Shown in pieces: positions 1 to 6,062 of a DNA stretch of 6,093 nt; positions within the stretch are counted from its first letter, which is position 1, and each line of letters starts with the position of its first letter. A model generated the notes under the pieces. That model had not been told where the DNA came from. It worked only from the letters and a program-made list of their open reading frames with translations, and did no database searches. The stretch is from an uncultured Treponema sp. Its GTDB lineage: Bacteria > Spirochaetota > Spirochaetia > Treponematales > Treponemataceae. The stretch is from positions 1 through 6,093 of the forward strand of contig CALDWC010000009.1 of the NCBI GenBank assembly GCA_937923945.1, written 5' to 3'. The position numbers and the translations under genes are program-made.

Positions 1-138
1 TAAGGTAATGCGATCATCTTACCTAAGGTAATGCGATCATCTTACCTAAGGTAATGCGATCATCTTACCTAAGGTAATACGATCATCTTACCTAAGGTAA
101 TGCGATCATCTTACCTAAGGTAATGCGATCGCCTTACA
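1..138. repeat. 23-bp tandem repeat array, six units
   Basis: Six head-to-tail units begin at 1, 24, 47, 70, 93 and 116. Units 1, 2, 3 and 5 are identical. Unit 4 has one change (TAATAC instead of TAATGC), and unit 6 diverges in its right half, reading GCGATCGCC in place of GCGATCATC. A decayed partial unit (AAGGTAAGATTGC) follows at 140-152. Each junction forms the 13-bp palindrome TTACCTAAGGTAA, and each unit carries one GATC site at unit positions 12-15, so palindromes and GATC sites recur every 23 bp, about two helical turns. Stops (TAA) and the non-triplet unit length argue against coding. The array starts at base 1, so it probably extends upstream. Its function is unknown; a neutral minisatellite is the default explanation. 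Confidence 0.95.
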
Positions 139-154
139 CAAGGTAAGATTGCAC

Positions 155-210
155 GCGACCTCATTTCGTGCAGGGATTATTCCTTGCTTTGCGCAAAATG
201 ACAGGAGACC
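155..210. repeat. Imperfect palindromic intergenic element
   Basis: The arm TCATTTCGTGCA (161-172) pairs with TGCGCAAAATGA (190-201): six pairs, one mismatch, then five more pairs including one G-T. GGGATTATTCC (173-183) can form a small apical hairpin. The outer flanks GACC (157-160) and GGAGACC (204-210) are not clean arms. Read on the minus strand, the element resembles the TGTCATT-GCG-...-AAGCAA-type palindromic repeats that are scattered between genes in many bacteria, and it joins directly onto the decayed last unit of the tandem array. Calling it a member of a REP-like family is inference, because only one copy is visible here. Confidence 0.5.
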
Positions 211-305
211 TTGCCTATCATGGTGCGGCACTAAATACTTCAATCGAGGATTAATCACTATCTCTCTTAAGTGTATTCTGTAGAAGCTCTTTTAACGAAG
301 ACACT

Positions 306-341
306 GTTAAACGACGTCAAACCTTTAATCAGCGTTTCCTT
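306..341 (+). repeat. Dispersed repeat, left copy (36 bp)
   Basis: This segment matches the reverse complement of 5999-6034 at 32 of 36 positions, with an unbroken 17-bp core, CCTTTAATCAGCGTTTC. Both copies can be read in the same frame as KRRQ-x-FNQRF. The four differences fall at codon positions 2, 3, 1 and 1, which gives no sign of selection on a protein. Weaker similarity may extend upstream (the peptides FCR and FCK occur in the same frame at a similar distance). The two copies are in opposite orientation and bracket all four genes. Confidence 0.8.
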
Positions 342-470
342 ATAACAGCGAAACTTAGTACTTCAGAAAAACAAGGACGTTTTTTTATCGATGCTTTGCA
401 TGTTTTTTCCTTTCAAAAAACTGCTACCCTATTTTTAATGTGAGTTTTTGTAAAAAGCGTTTTAATCGGC

Positions 471-499
471 TAGACGAAATCATCTCTTTCCGGTAAAAT
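471..499 (+). promoter_or_regulatory. Candidate sigma-70 promoter for pfp
   Basis: A -35-like TAGACG (471-476, 4/6 to TTGACA) is separated by 17 bp from a -10-like TAAAAT (494-499, 5/6 to TATAAT). This would start transcription around 505-507 and give a leader of roughly 35 nt before the pfp start at 540. An alternative -10, TATTAT at 508-513, has no recognisable -35 at the right distance. The assignment is by pattern only. Confidence 0.45.
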
Positions 500-524
500 T
501 AATTCGATATTATAGTTTAGCAGC

Positions 525-529
525 GAGGG
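525..529 (+). promoter_or_regulatory. Ribosome binding site deciding the pfp start
   Basis: GAGGG lies 1 nt before the ATG at 531 but 10 nt before the in-frame ATG at 540. A 1-nt spacer is too short for initiation, so the site supports the second ATG. Confidence 0.6.
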
Positions 530-539
530 TATGAATATT

Positions 540-2198
540 ATGGAAACATCAATACTACAAAAAGAACGGCTTAAATATCAGCCGAAATTTCCGGCTGAGT
601 TGAATTATACACCGACGGAAATTGAATTGGTTCGCGGAGACATACAGCTTCCGACCGAAGATGCGGAAACGTTAAAAAAGATTTTTAAAAAAACGTACGG
701 ACTTCCGTTACTTAGTTTCAAAAAAGGAACCGGAACTGCGAAAAAAGAAGCATTACACGTCGGGTTTATCCTTTCAGGCGGACAAGCAGCCGGCGGACAC
801 AATGTTATCACCGGTCTTTTTGATACTTTACACGCCTACAATAAGGACTCAAAACTGTTCGGTTTTTTAGGCGGTCCCGAAGGACTAATTAAAAATACCT
901 TTATTGAACTGACCGGCGACATAGTTGATCGCTACCGGAACACCGGCGGCTTTGATATGATCGGTTCGGGACGGACAAAGATCGAAACGCCGGAGCAAAT
1001 TGCCTGCTCGATTGAAACCGTAAAAGCGCACCAACTGGACGCTCTCGTAATCGCGGGCGGAGACGACTCAAACACGAATGCCGCAATTTTAGCGGAAAAG
1101 TTTTTAGAAAACGGACTGCATACCTGCGTAATTGGAATCCCGAAAACCATTGATAACGATTTAAAAGGCGGTTTAATTGAAGCGTCGTTCGGTTTTGATA
1201 CGGCAACAAAAGTGTACTCCGAAGTTATCGGAAATATTTGCCGCGATACGGCTTCCGCAAAAAAATACTGGCACTTTATCAAGGTGATGGGACGCTCCGC
1301 GAGTCATATTGCCCTTGAATGCGGTTTACAAACCCAAGCAAATATTTGTTTGATTTCTGAAGAAGTCCGTGCAAAAAACATGACGTTAAAGGATATTACC
1401 AATTATATTGCGGACATCATCGTCAAGCGTTCGGAAAACGGTGAAAATTTCGGAGTCGTTATTGTTCCGGAAGGTTTAATCGAGTTTATCCCCGAAATAA
1501 ACCGCCTCATTAAAGAATTAAATGATGCATTGGGACTCAAAGCTGGCGAGTTTGCCCGAAAAAAAACATACACCGAACAGCAAGTCTGGTTAAGTGCCAA
1601 TATTTCCGCCGCTGCCAAAAAGACCTTTGAATCGCTTCCCGAACAAATTTCGCGCGAGCTTTTGATTGATCGCGACCCGCACGGCAACGTACAGGTATCG
1701 CGCATCGCAACCGAACAGCTTTTAATCGAAACGGTTAAAACCGAACTGGAAGCACGAAAAAAGAAAGGATTGTACAACGGCAAGTTCAGCACCTACGCAC
1801 ATTTTTTTGGCTATGAAGGGCGCTGTGCTTTTCCGTCAAACTTTGACGCTGATTACTGTTATTCGCTCGGCAAGATTGCCTTTTACTTGCTGCTGAATAA
1901 CTGCACAGGCTACATCGCCTGCGTTGCGAACTTGAGTCAACCGCGGGAAAAATGGCAGGCGTACGGCATTCCGCTCACTTCGCTCATGAATATTGAAAAA
2001 CGGAAAGGACTTGAAAAACCGGTTATAAAAAAATCGCTCGTTTCGTTGGACGATCCCGCATTTCAAGCATTGGAAGCGGGGCGAAAAACGTGGGAAATTA
2101 CGACCGGCTACGTGTACCCGGGCGCAATCCAGTATTTCGGTCCTGCCGAATTAACCGACTCCCCGGCCCGCTCAGTCCGGTTAAACGGCAAAGATTAG
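540..2198 (+). CDS. pfp: Pyrophosphate-dependent 6-phosphofructokinase (long form)
   Basis: This cytoplasmic glycolytic enzyme reversibly phosphorylates fructose 6-phosphate using PPi instead of ATP. Counting from the ATG at 531 (555 aa), visible motifs are GGQAAGGHN (83-91), GGPEGL (114-119), GGDDSN (176-181), PKTIDND with the catalytic aspartate (204-210), VMGRSASHIALE (252-263), VPEGLIEF (312-319) and GYEGRCAFPSNFDADYC (427-443). Family knowledge: ATP enzymes have Gly in GGDGS and PGTIDND, whereas Asp and Lys at these places, as here, mark PPi enzymes. The length, near 550 aa, fits the long subfamily found in spirochetes and related to plant PFP. I chose the ATG at 540 (552 aa) from ribosome binding site spacing; the ATG at 531 is the alternative. 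It is monocistronic and converges on rsmA with no obvious terminator of its own. Intact; no oddities. Confidence 0.96.
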   Translation: METSILQKERLKYQPKFPAELNYTPTEIELVRGDIQLPTEDAETLKKIFKKTYGLPLLSFKKGTGTAKKEALHVGFILSGGQAAGGHNVITGLFDTLHAYNKDSKLFGFLGGPEGLIKNTFIELTGDIVDRYRNTGGFDMIGSGRTKIETPEQIACSIETVKAHQLDALVIAGGDDSNTNAAILAEKFLENGLHTCVIGIPKTIDNDLKGGLIEASFGFDTATKVYSEVIGNICRDTASAKKYWHFIKVMGRSASHIALECGLQTQANICLISEEVRAKNMTLKDITNYIADIIVKRSENGENFGVVIVPEGLIEFIPEINRLIKELNDALGLKAGEFARKKTYTEQQVWLSANISAAAKKTFESLPEQISRELLIDRDPHGNVQVSRIATEQLLIETVKTELEARKKKGLYNGKFSTYAHFFGYEGRCAFPSNFDADYCYSLGKIAFYLLLNNCTGYIACVANLSQPREKWQAYGIPLTSLMNIEKRKGLEKPVIKKSLVSLDDPAFQALEAGRKTWEITTGYVYPGAIQYFGPAELTDSPARSVRLNGKD

Positions 2199-2215
2199 AG
2201 CGCAGAGCCTAACGT

Positions 2216-2245
2216 AAAAAAGCGGTACCGTTAAGGAAACGCTTT
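2216..2245 (-). terminator. Candidate intrinsic terminator of the rsmA operon
   Basis: On the minus strand AAAGCG (2245-2240) pairs with CGCTTT (2224-2219), with an internal mismatch region and two further C-G pairs around a small loop. The right arm runs directly into a six-T tract (2221-2216). The stem overlaps the rsmA stop codon and is only moderately GC-rich, so efficiency may be modest. An 8-bp palindrome, CGGTACCG (2223-2230), lies inside it. The plus-strand reading has no T tract, so it is not expected to stop pfp transcription. Confidence 0.45.
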
Positions 2246-3091
2246 GGCGAGACGGTTCGTCGCATCAACAAAATCCTGCACCGTAAGCGTTTCAGCCCGT
2301 CTCGCTTGCAACTCCGGCGTAAAAACCGCATCCAAGTACTCGATCGGGTATCCGTTTATTTTCAACCAAGCGTGAAAATTATTTTTGAGCGTTTTACGCC
2401 GCGATGCAAAAAGTCCTTTTACCAAACTGAAAAAAAGTTTTTCATTGCTTGCAAGCTGCTCGGTATACTGTGTTGTCTTTTTCAATGAAATTGCTTTTGA
2501 TACCACATTCGGCTGCGGAAAAAAACACGAAGGTGCAATCGTTTGCACCGAAGCGGTGTCGTAAAACGCCTGCACTAAAACGGAAGCCGCCGAATAGTCT
2601 TCACCGACTTTTGCGCAAAACCGGTCGGCAACTTCTTTTTGCACGGTGATGAGCATTTCGGAAAAAATAACACCGTTTTCAATCGTATCCAAAATCAGCG
2701 TCGCCGCGATATTGTACGGAAGATTTCCGAAAAAGCAATCCGGTTTTTTCACCGCCAGTTGTTTTTTCCATGTCCGCAATACATCTCCTTCAACGAGGGT
2801 AAAATTTTCATAGTGGTCAAAATACGAATGCAAAATTTTAATAAAGCCTTTATCAATTTCAAAGGCGACCACTTCCGCTCCGGTTTTTAAAAGTAAATCG
2901 GTCATACTTCCCAAGCCGGGACCAACTTCCCAAACCGTACTTTGCGGAGTCAATTGCAAACGCGAAACCAAATGCGTGCGGATCGTTTCGTTGATTAAAA
3001 AATTTTGCCCGAATTTTTTTTGCATGTGTAATCCGTTCGCGTTTAAAATCTCTTTCAGCTTTGCCGGTGAATTATATATTGAAGGTTCCAA
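2231..3091 (-). CDS. rsmA: 16S rRNA dimethyladenosine transferase RsmA/KsgA
   Basis: This enzyme dimethylates two adjacent adenines near the 3' end of 16S rRNA using S-adenosylmethionine, a late step in 30S maturation. Counting 286 aa from the TTG start, it has KKFGQNFL (25-32), SAM motif I EVGPGLGSMT (55-64), the acidic FEID (77-80), GD (102-103), catalytic NLPYNI (123-128), FFPQPNVVS (190-198) and FASRRKTLKNN (228-238). Together these are diagnostic of the family, and the length is normal. The frame is open up to an ATG at 3160, but that extension lies inside comEC and has no family counterpart. The TTG at 3091 follows AAAGGAG by 8 nt and places KKFGQNFL at the usual distance from the N-terminus. 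The start overlaps the 3' end of comEC by 20 bp, suggesting translational coupling. It is last in its operon. Confidence 0.95.
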   Translation of the reverse strand: MEPSIYNSPAKLKEILNANGLHMQKKFGQNFLINETIRTHLVSRLQLTPQSTVWEVGPGLGSMTDLLLKTGAEVVAFEIDKGFIKILHSYFDHYENFTLVEGDVLRTWKKQLAVKKPDCFFGNLPYNIAATLILDTIENGVIFSEMLITVQKEVADRFCAKVGEDYSAASVLVQAFYDTASVQTIAPSCFFPQPNVVSKAISLKKTTQYTEQLASNEKLFFSLVKGLFASRRKTLKNNFHAWLKINGYPIEYLDAVFTPELQARRAETLTVQDFVDATNRLAKAFP

Positions 3092-4622
3092 GTTGCATTC
3101 TCCTTTGTAGTATTTTATTTTGAGCGTACAAACAAAAAAGCCCGAGTGCAATCGGCACAATCGTGTACAGCACCGCGGTAAAAATACCGCTCACTTGAAA
3201 ACAGAGTAACCCGCTTAGTGCGTCTACGATGCCCATGATGCCCCGATATACGAGATTGAGCAGCGCTCCCAAAAGCGGCGCAAGCGGACTGAACAAGGCA
3301 GCAGCGAATACCGAAAAAAGCCCGAACACTAAAAAAACGGCGATGAGCGGACTGACGAGGGAACTCGACAATAAACCGATGAGGGTAATACGCCCTATCG
3401 TCAGCGCAACAATCGGCATCGTAAAGGCTTGCGCCCCGAATGACGCGGTAAACGGCGACAGAATCGCGTGCGGAATTTTTCCTTCGCCGAGAGCCGTCAA
3501 AGCTTCGCCGAAAAGCAAAATTCCTGCGAGCGCGCCGTACGACAGCATAAAGCCGAGGGTAACCGCTTCCTGCGGTTTCAGCAGCAGATGCAGTAAAAAC
3601 ATGCCGCACAACGTACTCGGCACGCTTGCCTGCACGCCCAAAAGTTTTCCCGCAATGAGAATAGCACTCATCCCGAGGGCGCGGTTCAACGACGGAGCGG
3701 CTCCGGCAAACCACACAAAGGCGCCAATTAACGCAAGCGAAATAAACGATGTCAGTTTTTTCCCCGCAAGCGGTTTAAAAAGTTTTTCACCGGTACCGCC
3801 GACAATTGAAACGTGCATACCGGAAAGAGCCAGCACGTGAGCAAGTCCGCATTCAATAAATGACGCAGAAACCGCTGGGGCTAAAAAATTTTTGTCGGCA
3901 GAAATTAAAGCCGAAAGCAGTGCCCCCGCAGCGCCCCAGGAAAAAAGGAGGCGCATGAGGCGAAACCGCAGCGAGCCGCGAAAACGGGAAAGCGGTGACC
4001 GCCAGCGGATAAAAGCCGGCACGTCATTTTCCGCAAAAAAGCAATCAACTCCGTTTTCGCTTGCCGAAAACTTCGCGCGCGCATTGATAACCGCACCGCT
4101 TGCAAAAACCGTACAAGGTGCAGTTCCCGAGTCAAGCGAAAATGCCCGCTTTGACTTCACGAGCGAAATGCCGCCTGCAAGATTTTGGTCAATCACCGCT
4201 TTCGGAAAAAATAGCTTTGCATTTCCGCGGGCGGAAAAATAATTACCCGCTTTGTCTTGCACCGCATGTAGCACACAATCCAGCACATAATACTTCGATG
4301 CGGGTTTCGGCTCGCCGGTCAGCTCAACCGTAACACTCGCTGCGTCGGAAAGCGGCAAAAGGGTTTCCGGACTTTTAACAAATTCTGCAAGCCGCACGGA
4401 GGCTGTACACGCCGCAGCCCAACCGACTGCCGAAAAAATCAAAAACCGTCTGACCCGCTTCTGCTTTATCAAAAAAGCGGCGAACGCGGTGCCGACCGCT
4501 CCTAAAAGTAAAAAAAACGGCGGAATATGTAATCCGTAAAAAAGATAAAAAACCACACTCGCCGTCACACCGGCACACAGAGCCGGAACAACCGGTTTTT
4601 TAAAAAAAATCTTCTCTACCAT
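3072..4622 (-). CDS. comEC: ComEC/Rec2-family membrane channel, lacking MBL domain
   Basis: ComEC proteins form the inner-membrane channel that takes single-stranded DNA into the cytoplasm during transformation. This 516-aa protein has N-terminal hydrophobic segments (about 12-30, 34-52, 58-76), a soluble beta-rich region (about 93-200) matching the OB-fold domain of the family, and a polytopic competence domain (about 225-500). The last includes the signature GLAHVLALSGMHVSI (259-273), SLNRALGM (311-318) and GFMLSYGALAGILL (357-370). It ends after the last hydrophobic segment (about 480-500) with a short basic tail, so the C-terminal metallo-beta-lactamase-like domain of classical 700-800-aa ComEC is absent. 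I see no frameshift at the end, and its stop overlaps rsmA, so the short form appears genuine. The ATG at 4622 overlaps the upstream gene's stop by 7 bp and has GAGG 5 nt upstream. A role in DNA uptake is inference from family. Confidence 0.9.
   Translation of the reverse strand: MVEKIFFKKPVVPALCAGVTASVVFYLFYGLHIPPFFLLLGAVGTAFAAFLIKQKRVRRFLIFSAVGWAAACTASVRLAEFVKSPETLLPLSDAASVTVELTGEPKPASKYYVLDCVLHAVQDKAGNYFSARGNAKLFFPKAVIDQNLAGGISLVKSKRAFSLDSGTAPCTVFASGAVINARAKFSASENGVDCFFAENDVPAFIRWRSPLSRFRGSLRFRLMRLLFSWGAAGALLSALISADKNFLAPAVSASFIECGLAHVLALSGMHVSIVGGTGEKLFKPLAGKKLTSFISLALIGAFVWFAGAAPSLNRALGMSAILIAGKLLGVQASVPSTLCGMFLLHLLLKPQEAVTLGFMLSYGALAGILLFGEALTALGEGKIPHAILSPFTASFGAQAFTMPIVALTIGRITLIGLLSSSLVSPLIAVFLVFGLFSVFAAALFSPLAPLLGALLNLVYRGIMGIVDALSGLLCFQVSGIFTAVLYTIVPIALGLFCLYAQNKILQRRMQLGTFNI
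3100..3106 (-). promoter_or_regulatory. Strong ribosome binding site before TTG start of rsmA
   Basis: AAAGGAG on the minus strand lies inside the last codons of comEC, 8 nt before the TTG at 3091. It is the best Shine-Dalgarno match of the four genes, and it is what supports a non-ATG start over the upstream in-frame ATG. It also lies 1 nt before an ATG in the comEC frame (MQLGTFNI), too close to serve that codon. Confidence 0.7.
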
Positions 4623-5788
4623 TTTAACCTCGCGATTGACTCGCGGGCTGCCTTTTTGATAGTTTCCGAATAATTCAAATAGCCGACATAGACTAAATAA
4701 TCAAACGCGTTATTGTCCCCAAGTTCGCCCACGGCGTTAATTACAGCAAGCACTACCGACTCGCTATAGGATTTACCCTTTTCCGTATCGGAATTGAGAA
4801 GTCCCAAAAAGACAACCAACGCATTTGCACACTCTTTTGAGCCTAAAACCGCCATGCAGTTAATCACCCGGACCAAGTCTTCCGCTTGAGCGTTTCCGCT
4901 CCGAAACCGTGACTGCACCCGATAAAAATAACTGATCACCGAATCCGCCGCACTTTGCCAGCGTTTTTCCGTCAAGAGTGTCAGCGCCTCATCAATCAGT
5001 TTTTTACTCATTCCCTCCTGTCCCGGCAGCGCATCCAATGCGACCGATAAACTTAAATCGGTTATCTGTGCAAGCTCAGCTTCCGAAAGCGAAGGATTTT
5101 CCCGTGCAATTTCAAAGGCTGCCCAAGTAGAATATAAGTCTTTTTTTTCAATTATATATACAAGTTCGTTAAAAAAATTTACGGAAATTTTTGAAAGTGC
5201 CGTTTTTGCGCTGTCTTTTATCTCCGCATCACCCGTTTGGACAAACGTTTTAAACAAAAGCGAAAACGATTCCTTATTGCCGACGGTTCCCAAACAATCA
5301 ATATACGCAACAAAAAGCGATTTTGGATACGTTTGTCCGGAAATGCTTTTATAAAACAAATCTTCAAACTGCGCATTCAATTCTTCCGATAATTTTTCAT
5401 CAGTCAAAGCATAACGCTGAAACGCTTTCACACAAACTTTCTGAAAATGTGCATCTTTTACTTTCATAAATAAAAGCCGAATCGGTAACACCGCTTTAGG
5501 GATTTTCAAACGCGACAAAGTTTCAACGGCAATGCAGGCAATCTGAATCAAAGTCGGATCGTTTTCCAAAAGTTCGTACGAAGTATCCACGAAATCCAAA
5601 GCCGCAAGAAAAAACTCAGTGCTCGTTTCATCCGCATTACGACTTGCATCACGCACCAACTCATACTTGGTATTCAAATTCGCACGAACAAAATTACGTC
5701 GATACGACAACATTTGACTTTCCGTATTCTGTGAAAAAAGCAAGGCAGCGCTCAACAAAAAAAAACACACCGAAACACACTTATTCAT
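4616..5788 (-). CDS. Exported HEAT-like repeat protein, function unknown
   Basis: This 390-aa protein begins with a type I-like signal peptide: Lys3, a hydrophobic core of about residues 5-18, and a likely cut after LFS (19) or Q20. No cysteine follows the core, so it does not look like a lipoprotein. The mature part is almost wholly alpha-helical, with paired-helix HEAT/ARM-like units. The clearest are at about 156-187 (DCLGTVGNKESFSLLFK), 302-331 (INCMAVLGSKECANALVVF) and 343-388 (INAVGELGDNNAFDYLV, then KKAARESIARLKW). These repeats normally form curved scaffolds for protein binding, so a periplasmic scaffold role is inference. No catalytic motif is seen. The ATG at 5788 has GGAG 5 nt upstream. 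It is first in the operon, and its stop overlaps the comEC start. I do not recognise a named gene. Confidence 0.85.
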   Translation of the reverse strand: MNKCVSVCFFLLSAALLFSQNTESQMLSYRRNFVRANLNTKYELVRDASRNADETSTEFFLAALDFVDTSYELLENDPTLIQIACIAVETLSRLKIPKAVLPIRLLFMKVKDAHFQKVCVKAFQRYALTDEKLSEELNAQFEDLFYKSISGQTYPKSLFVAYIDCLGTVGNKESFSLLFKTFVQTGDAEIKDSAKTALSKISVNFFNELVYIIEKKDLYSTWAAFEIARENPSLSEAELAQITDLSLSVALDALPGQEGMSKKLIDEALTLLTEKRWQSAADSVISYFYRVQSRFRSGNAQAEDLVRVINCMAVLGSKECANALVVFLGLLNSDTEKGKSYSESVVLAVINAVGELGDNNAFDYLVYVGYLNYSETIKKAARESIARLKW

Positions 5789-5805
5789 ACAAACTCCGCG
5801 AGATC

Positions 5806-5834
5806 AGTATACTCTATTTCCCGTTTTTTAGCAA
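5806..5834 (-). promoter_or_regulatory. Candidate sigma-70 promoter of the HEAT-comEC-rsmA operon
   Basis: On the minus strand TTGCTA (5834-5829, 4/6 to TTGACA) is followed after exactly 17 bp by TATACT (5811-5806, 5/6 to TATAAT). Transcription would start near 5800 and leave a leader of only about 12 nt, just enough to hold the GGAG at 5797-5794. As the downstream genes overlap, this is probably the main promoter for all three. I see no operator-like repeat beside it. Confidence 0.55.
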
Positions 5835-5887
5835 TTCAAAAAAAGCATGATTTGCTTTTCCCGTCCGATACTACAAACGCATCGGGA

Positions 5888-5938
5888 CGCCCGCCGCATC
5901 CGCAAAACAATGCTGAAAACGCCAAAAAGCGGCGGGCG
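5888..5938. repeat. GC-rich inverted repeat with 31-nt loop
   Basis: CGCCCGCCGC (5888-5897) is perfectly complementary to GCGGCGGGCG (5929-5938), a 10-bp all-GC stem around a 31-nt A-rich loop. No T tract directly follows the stem on either strand, so it is not a standard intrinsic terminator. It sits about 55 bp upstream of the operon promoter. It could be a nucleic-acid structure, a protein site or the arms of a small decayed element. Confidence 0.6.
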
Positions 5939-5998
5939 GAAACGGAATACCGCCGAAAGCATTCCCCCGCACACCGCCGTTTTATACCGGTACGCAGT

Positions 5999-6034
5999 AA
6001 AGAAACGCTGATTAAAGGCTTGACGCCGTTTACC
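5999..6034 (-). repeat. Dispersed repeat, right copy (36 bp)
   Basis: The reverse complement of this segment matches 306-341 at 32 of 36 positions and shares the 17-bp core. It is followed at 6039-6056 by a perfect 7-bp hairpin (ACTTTGC, loop AAAA, GCAAAGT) that has no equally clear counterpart at the left copy. The inverted orientation relative to the left copy encloses the whole 5.7-kb gene block. Confidence 0.8.
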
Positions 6035-6038
6035 GGCA

Positions 6039-6056
6039 ACTTTGCAAAAGCAAAGT
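6039..6056. repeat. Perfect 7-bp hairpin
   Basis: ACTTTGC and GCAAAGT flank an AAAA loop on the plus strand (TTTT on the minus). There is no trailing T tract on either strand, so it is not called a terminator. It adjoins the right dispersed repeat and may be part of the same element. Confidence 0.45.
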
Positions 6057-6062
6057 ATCTCC

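Larger units (their letters stand above)
1..530. other. Gene-free 5' region upstream of pfp
   Basis: This stretch holds the 23-bp array, the palindromic element, one dispersed-repeat copy and the pfp promoter, and I see no gene with a start codon and ribosome binding site. One plus-strand frame is open from 255 to a stop at 441-443 and reads through the dispersed repeat, but it has no usable start. Two AT-rich perfect hairpins lie at 367-384 (AAAAAC/GTTTTT, 6-nt loop) and 402-421 (GTTTTTT/AAAAAAC, 6-nt loop). They could be remnants of termination signals for something upstream, but contain almost no GC pairs. Confidence 0.7.

Noticed and set aside
1..138. CRISPR array
   Set aside because: Units are directly adjacent with no spacers between them, and no cas gene is present.
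1..138. Iteron-type replication origin
   Set aside because: Unit length fits iterons, but there is no rep gene, no DnaA box (TTATCCACA-like) and the neighbours are core chromosomal genes.
255..443. Small gene on the plus strand containing KRRQTFNQRF
   Set aside because: No start codon with a ribosome binding site in frame, and repeat-copy differences do not show coding constraint.
932..1282. 116-aa and neighbouring minus-strand frames opposite pfp
   Set aside because: Antisense shadows of a gene with complete family motifs; no independent signals.
3092..3160. N-terminal extension of RsmA from the ATG at 3160
   Set aside because: It lies inside comEC, has no suitable ribosome binding site, and the 23 residues have no counterpart in the family; the TTG at 3091 is better placed.
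3115..3714. 199-aa minus-strand frame within comEC
   Set aside because: It is Arg-rich and low in hydrophobic order, an out-of-frame shadow of the strongly supported ComEC sequence.
3229..3840. 203-aa plus-strand frame opposite comEC
   Set aside because: Antisense shadow of the GC-richer comEC coding region, with no recognisable domain.
5888..5938. Intrinsic terminator
   Set aside because: The stem is strong, but the loop is 31 nt and no T tract immediately follows on either strand.
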